Part shown: one piece after another, positions 6,735 through 10,036 of the stretch
Numbering within the stretch: position 1 is the first letter of the stretch
Layout: every line of letters begins with the position of its first letter
NCBI GenBank assembly: GCA_025356715.1
Contig: JANXRU010000084.1
Span: forward strand, 1 to 10,036
Reading direction: 5' to 3'
Length of the DNA: 10,036 nucleotides
Source: Bacteroidota bacterium
GTDB taxonomy: Bacteria; Bacteroidota; Bacteroidia; B-17B0; B-17BO
Made by a program: the position numbers and the translations under genes
The notes under the pieces: model-generated
Databases searched by the model: none
The model's input: the letters and a program-made list of their open reading frames with translations, nothing else
What the model was told of the DNA's origin: nothing

Positions 6735-9599
6735 TTAAGCTCCAACTGCTTCTTCCATATAGGCTTCAATAGGCGCACAAGAGCACACTAAATTTCTATC
6801 GCCATAAGCGCTATCAATTTTTGCAACGCTTGGCCAAAACTTATTATCGCGTACCCATGCTAATGGATAAGCTGCCTTTTGGCGACTGTATGGTTTCTCC
6901 CAATGATCAGCCACTACTAACTTACAAGTGTGTGGTGCATTTTTAATTAAGTTATTGGCTTTATCAAATTTGCCATCTTCTATCTCTTTAATTTCTTTAC
7001 GAATAGAAATCATGGCTTCACAAAAACGATCTAACTCTGCTTTCGATTCTGATTCTGTTGGTTCAATCATCAACGTGTCATGCACCGGAAAAGCCACTGT
7101 TGGCGCATGAAAACCATAATCCATTAAACGCTTAGCCATATCCCCTACTTCAACACCAGATGTTGCTTTAAAGCTATTGCAATCTAAAATCATTTCGTGA
7201 GCACAACGTCCATTTTTACCAGTATATAAAATTTTATAATGCTCTTCTAAAATTGCTTTCATGTAGTTGGCATTTAGAATAGCCATTTCAGTAGCTTGTT
7301 TTAAGCCATCAAAACCTAACATTTTAATATAACCATAAGAGATTAATAAAATTAATGCGCTACCGTAAGGTGCGGCTGAAACCGCCGTAATTCCTTTATC
7401 ACCACCAGTATTAATAATGGTATGTGAAGGTAAAAACGGCACTAATTTTTCAACCACTCCAATTGGCCCCATGCCTGGCCCACCACCACCATGCGGAATA
7501 GCAAAGGTTTTGTGTAAGTTTAAGTGACATACATCAGCACCAATATTTCCAGGAGATGTTAAGCCAACTTGAGCATTCATGTTAGCGCCATCCATATACA
7601 CTAAACCACCATTATCGTGAATGAGTTTAGTAATGTCTGTAATTGATTCTTCGTAAACTCCATGAGTAGAAGGATACGTTACCATTAAACAAGATAAGTT
7701 ATCTTTATGTTCTTCCGCTTTAGCACGTAAATCAACTAAATCAATATTTCCTTTATCATCACATTTAGAAATAATAATTTTCATTCCAGCCATTGCTGCA
7801 CTTGCAGGATTAGTTCCATGTGCCGAAGAAGGAATAATGGCTACATTACGGTGAGCATGACCTTGCGCAATATGGTAAGCACGAATAACCATTAAGCCTG
7901 CGTATTCGCCTTGTGCGCCAGAGTTAGGTTGAAAACTCATGCGAGCAAAACCTGTAATGGCAGATAAATCTTTATTTAATTGCTCAATTAATTCGGTATA
8001 ACCTTGCGCTTGATTAACAGGCACAAAAGGGTGAATACCTGCAAATTCAGGCCAAGTGATAGGCAATAATTCGGAGGCTGCATTTAATTTCATAGTACAA
8101 GAACCTAAAGCAATCATGGAATGAACCAATGATAAATCTTTATTTTCTAAACGCTTAATGTAACGCATCATTTCGCTTTCGCTATGATAGCTATTAAATA
8201 CAGGGTGCGTTAAATATGCGGATTGACGTTTTAAATTTGAAGCAGAAATAAGTGATGAGTTTTGAAGACTGATAGGAGTCGAAGTCTGAATTCCAAAACA
8301 GCTCAAAACATCTATTAAATCAGCCATTTCAACTGTTTGATCTAAGGAAATTCCCACATGTTTAGCATCTACTAAACGAAAATTAATTCCTTTAGAAACA
8401 GCAGCATCCATTACTTTAGCAGCATCGCAGGCTACAATAATAGTATCAAAATAAGTTTTAGTTTTAATAGCAAAACCACCTTTTTGTAATTCAGTGGCTA
8501 AGGTATTTGTTGCATTATGCACACCAGTTGCAATGGCTTTGATACCTTCTTGTCCATGATACACGGCATACATACTAGCCATAATAGCTAATAAAGCCTG
8601 TGCGGTACAAATATTAGAAGTTGCTTTATCACGTTTGATATGTTGCTCGCGTGTTTGTAATGCCATACGCAACGCAGGATTACCCTCTGCATCAACAGAT
8701 ACACCAATAATACGGCCTGGAATAGCGCGTTTATATTCTTCTTTACAAGTAAAAAAAGCAGCGTGTGGTCCACCGTAACCTAATGGCACACCAAAGCGTT
8801 GGGAGTTTCCAACCACACAATCAGCACCCCATTCGCCCGGAGGAGTTAATAAAGCTAAAGCTAATAAATCCGTTGCTACACAAACTTGTATGTCTTTTGC
8901 TTTTGCGTTACTCACAAAAGCTTTGTAATCATTAGCTTCTCCATTAATATCTGGATATTGAATTAAGGCTCCAAAAAATGAATCATCCAAAGAAATTGTA
9001 TTGGCATCTCCAATTACTAACTCTATACCATAAGGTACAGCGCGAGTTTTAACAACATCAATAGTTTGAGGAAACACAGTTTGACTAATAAAAAATTTAT
9101 TACCGTTATTTTTTATCTTGTCTTTACTACGGCTGCTATAAAACATAAACAAGGCTTCTGCCGCAGCAGTAGCTTCATCCAACAAACTGGCATTAGTTAA
9201 AGGCATACCTGTTAAATCCATTACCATAGTTTGGAAATTTAAAATTGCTTCCAAACGACCTTGAGCAATCTCTGCCTGATAAGGCGTGTAAGCCGTGTAC
9301 CAACCTGCGTTTTCTAATACGTTACGTTGAATAACGGCTGGCAAAATATTGTTATAATATCCTAAACCTATATAAGAACGGAATACCTTATTTTTTTGAC
9401 CAAGTGCTTTTAAATGTTTAGAGTATTGAAACTCACTCATAGCAGCAGAAACAGCTAATGGTTGTTTTAAACGAATACCGCTAGGAACTGTTTGGTTAAT
9501 TAATTCATCAACCGAAGAAACGCCAATTTTTGCAAGCATTTGTTTGATTTCATTTTCACGAGGGCCGTTATGGCGCGACACAAATTTATCTGTTGTCAT
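6735..9599 (-). CDS. gcvP: Glycine dehydrogenase (decarboxylating), P-protein
   Basis: This is the pyridoxal-phosphate P-protein of the cytoplasmic glycine cleavage system. It decarboxylates glycine and passes the aminomethyl group to the lipoyl arm of GcvH, feeding one-carbon units to tetrahydrofolate through GcvT. The single chain of 954 residues is close to the 957 of Escherichia coli, so this is the fused homodimeric form rather than the split gcvPA/gcvPB form. The N-terminal RHNGP is typical. The cofactor lysine is Lys697 in HLNLHKTF, followed by the glycine-rich HGGGGPGMGP. SSAHGTNPASA (591-601) and MDGANMNAQ (669-677) are other conserved active-site stretches. The ATG at 9599 is chosen because it gives the family N-terminus MTTDKFVSRHNGP. 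An upstream in-frame TTG at 9623 would add eight residues but falls inside a promoter-like element. gcvT, gcvH and lpd are not in the window. The gene is convergent with the propeller gene and divergent from upp. Confidence 0.97.
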   Translation of the reverse strand: MTTDKFVSRHNGPRENEIKQMLAKIGVSSVDELINQTVPSGIRLKQPLAVSAAMSEFQYSKHLKALGQKNKVFRSYIGLGYYNNILPAVIQRNVLENAGWYTAYTPYQAEIAQGRLEAILNFQTMVMDLTGMPLTNASLLDEATAAAEALFMFYSSRSKDKIKNNGNKFFISQTVFPQTIDVVKTRAVPYGIELVIGDANTISLDDSFFGALIQYPDINGEANDYKAFVSNAKAKDIQVCVATDLLALALLTPPGEWGADCVVGNSQRFGVPLGYGGPHAAFFTCKEEYKRAIPGRIIGVSVDAEGNPALRMALQTREQHIKRDKATSNICTAQALLAIMASMYAVYHGQEGIKAIATGVHNATNTLATELQKGGFAIKTKTYFDTIIVACDAAKVMDAAVSKGINFRLVDAKHVGISLDQTVEMADLIDVLSCFGIQTSTPISLQNSSLISASNLKRQSAYLTHPVFNSYHSESEMMRYIKRLENKDLSLVHSMIALGSCTMKLNAASELLPITWPEFAGIHPFVPVNQAQGYTELIEQLNKDLSAITGFARMSFQPNSGAQGEYAGLMVIRAYHIAQGHAHRNVAIIPSSAHGTNPASAAMAGMKIIISKCDDKGNIDLVDLRAKAEEHKDNLSCLMVTYPSTHGVYEESITDITKLIHDNGGLVYMDGANMNAQVGLTSPGNIGADVCHLNLHKTFAIPHGGGGPGMGPIGVVEKLVPFLPSHTIINTGGDKGITAVSAAPYGSALILLISYGYIKMLGFDGLKQATEMAILNANYMKAILEEHYKILYTGKNGRCAHEMILDCNSFKATSGVEVGDMAKRLMDYGFHAPTVAFPVHDTLMIEPTESESKAELDRFCEAMISIRKEIKEIEDGKFDKANNLIKNAPHTCKLVVADHWEKPYSRQKAAYPLAWVRDNKFWPSVAKIDSAYGDRNLVCSCAPIEAYMEEAVGA

Positions 9600-9620
9600 A
9601 GGTATATTTTTTAGAGAAGC

Positions 9621-9628
9621 CAAAGTTA
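9621..9628 (-). promoter_or_regulatory. -7 box of the gcvP promoter
   Basis: On the minus strand this reads TAACTTTG, an exact match to the Bacteroidota -7 consensus TAnnTTTG. It would place transcription start near 9614 and leave a leader of about 15 bases before the ATG at 9599. No good TTTG -33 element is present at the usual 19-21-base spacing, so the promoter may be weak or need an activator. Confidence 0.5.
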
Positions 9629-9675
9629 TAGAATTTAGCCTTATTACATAACGTATTTTTTGAACAGTTGTTTAT

Positions 9676-9719
9676 AAATGCCTCAATTTTCTTTTAAAAC
9701 AGGCATTTAAAAGAAAATT
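9676..9719. repeat. Overlapping inverted repeats between gcvP and upp
   Basis: AATTTTCTTTTAAA (9685-9698) is repeated exactly in inverted form at 9706-9719 around a seven-base centre, giving a 35-bp palindrome. A second pair, AAATGCCT (9676-9683) and AGGCATTT (9701-9708), interlocks with it. The pairs compete for 9706-9708; with that overlap trimmed they could form an H-type pseudoknot in RNA. The element lies upstream of both divergent genes, so an operator for a dimeric regulator or a upp leader structure are both possible. The rest of the 186-bp spacer is plain AT-rich sequence. Confidence 0.55.
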
Positions 9720-9785
9720 AATTTTATATTTATACCATTCATTTATAGTAAAACAGACGGTTAAATTATTCAATGTCACAAAACT

Positions 9786-10036
9786 ATGGTACATATATTA
9801 TCTGAACAAAATTCTATTTTTAATCAATTTGTTGCCGAGTTGCGCGATGTGACTATACAAAACGACAGCATGCGTTTTCGCCGTAATTTAGAGCGTATGG
9901 GCGAAATCATCGGTTATGAAATTTCTAAAACATTAGCCTATCAAACTAAAGAAACAACGACTCCTTTAGGTATCGCTGAAACCAGCCATTTAATTGAACA
10001 GCCCGTTATTGCTACCATCTTACGTGCTGGTTTACC
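9786..10036 (+). CDS. upp: Uracil phosphoribosyltransferase, N-terminal part
   Basis: The first 83 codons of a gene that runs off the window edge. The product joins uracil and PRPP to make UMP in cytoplasmic pyrimidine salvage. RDVTIQNDSMRFRRNLERMG followed by EIIGYE matches the conserved N-terminal region of Upp (RD..T....FR......L..YE), and ILRAGL near the break is the conserved loop of this family. The PRPP-binding Asp-rich motif lies beyond the window. The ATG at 9786 has no Shine-Dalgarno site; the start MVHILSEQNS fits the family length. The gene is divergent from gcvP. I found no convincing promoter of its own; TATATTTA at 9725-9732 is a weak -7 candidate. Confidence 0.93.
   Translation, partial: MVHILSEQNSIFNQFVAELRDVTIQNDSMRFRRNLERMGEIIGYEISKTLAYQTKETTTPLGIAETSHLIEQPVIATILRAGL

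Noticed and set aside
6928..7110. 60-codon ORF on the plus strand inside gcvP
   Set aside because: It is an antisense shadow of a strongly conserved gene, with no start signal or known family.
9600..9785. Glycine riboswitch upstream of gcvP
   Set aside because: The -7 box at 9621-9628 leaves only about 15 leader bases, and no riboswitch-like conserved core was visible.

Overview
The window looks like chromosome from a low-GC member of the Bacteroidota. Two secreted proteins end in type IX secretion (T9SS) C-terminal sorting domains. Upp and GcvP are of the Bacteroidota kind. Start codons lack clear Shine-Dalgarno sites, and one promoter element matches the Bacteroidota -7 consensus TAnnTTTG. 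The sequence alone does not fix a genus.

Layout. Bases 1-899 hold no intact gene. About 525 of these bases are a strict array of 25 units of 21 bp with no length change. It reads in one frame as a heptad (coiled-coil-like) repeat broken by in-frame stops, so it is either a decayed coiled-coil gene or a minisatellite. Bases 900-1517 encode a 205-residue protein of unknown function (helical N-terminal half, probable fibronectin-III-like C-terminal half), closed by a strong intrinsic terminator. Next come three rightward genes for exported proteins: a putative lipoprotein of unknown function, whose signal peptide lies upstream of its first ATG; a subtilisin-like (S8) protease with a T9SS tail, overlapping the lipoprotein gene by 23 bp; and an 827-residue Asp-box beta-propeller protein with a T9SS tail. 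A hairpin terminator separates this group from the convergent gcvP. Divergent from gcvP, across a 186-bp spacer, is the start of upp, cut by the window edge.

How the genes fit together. The lipoprotein, protease and propeller protein form a plausible surface or secretion group, the first two probably translationally coupled. gcvP (glycine cleavage P-protein) and upp (uracil salvage) are housekeeping genes without functional links to the exported group; gcvT and gcvH are not in the window. The least ordinary parts are the heptad-repeat array, the missing conventional start codon of the lipoprotein, and a 35-bp palindrome with overlapping hairpins between gcvP and upp.
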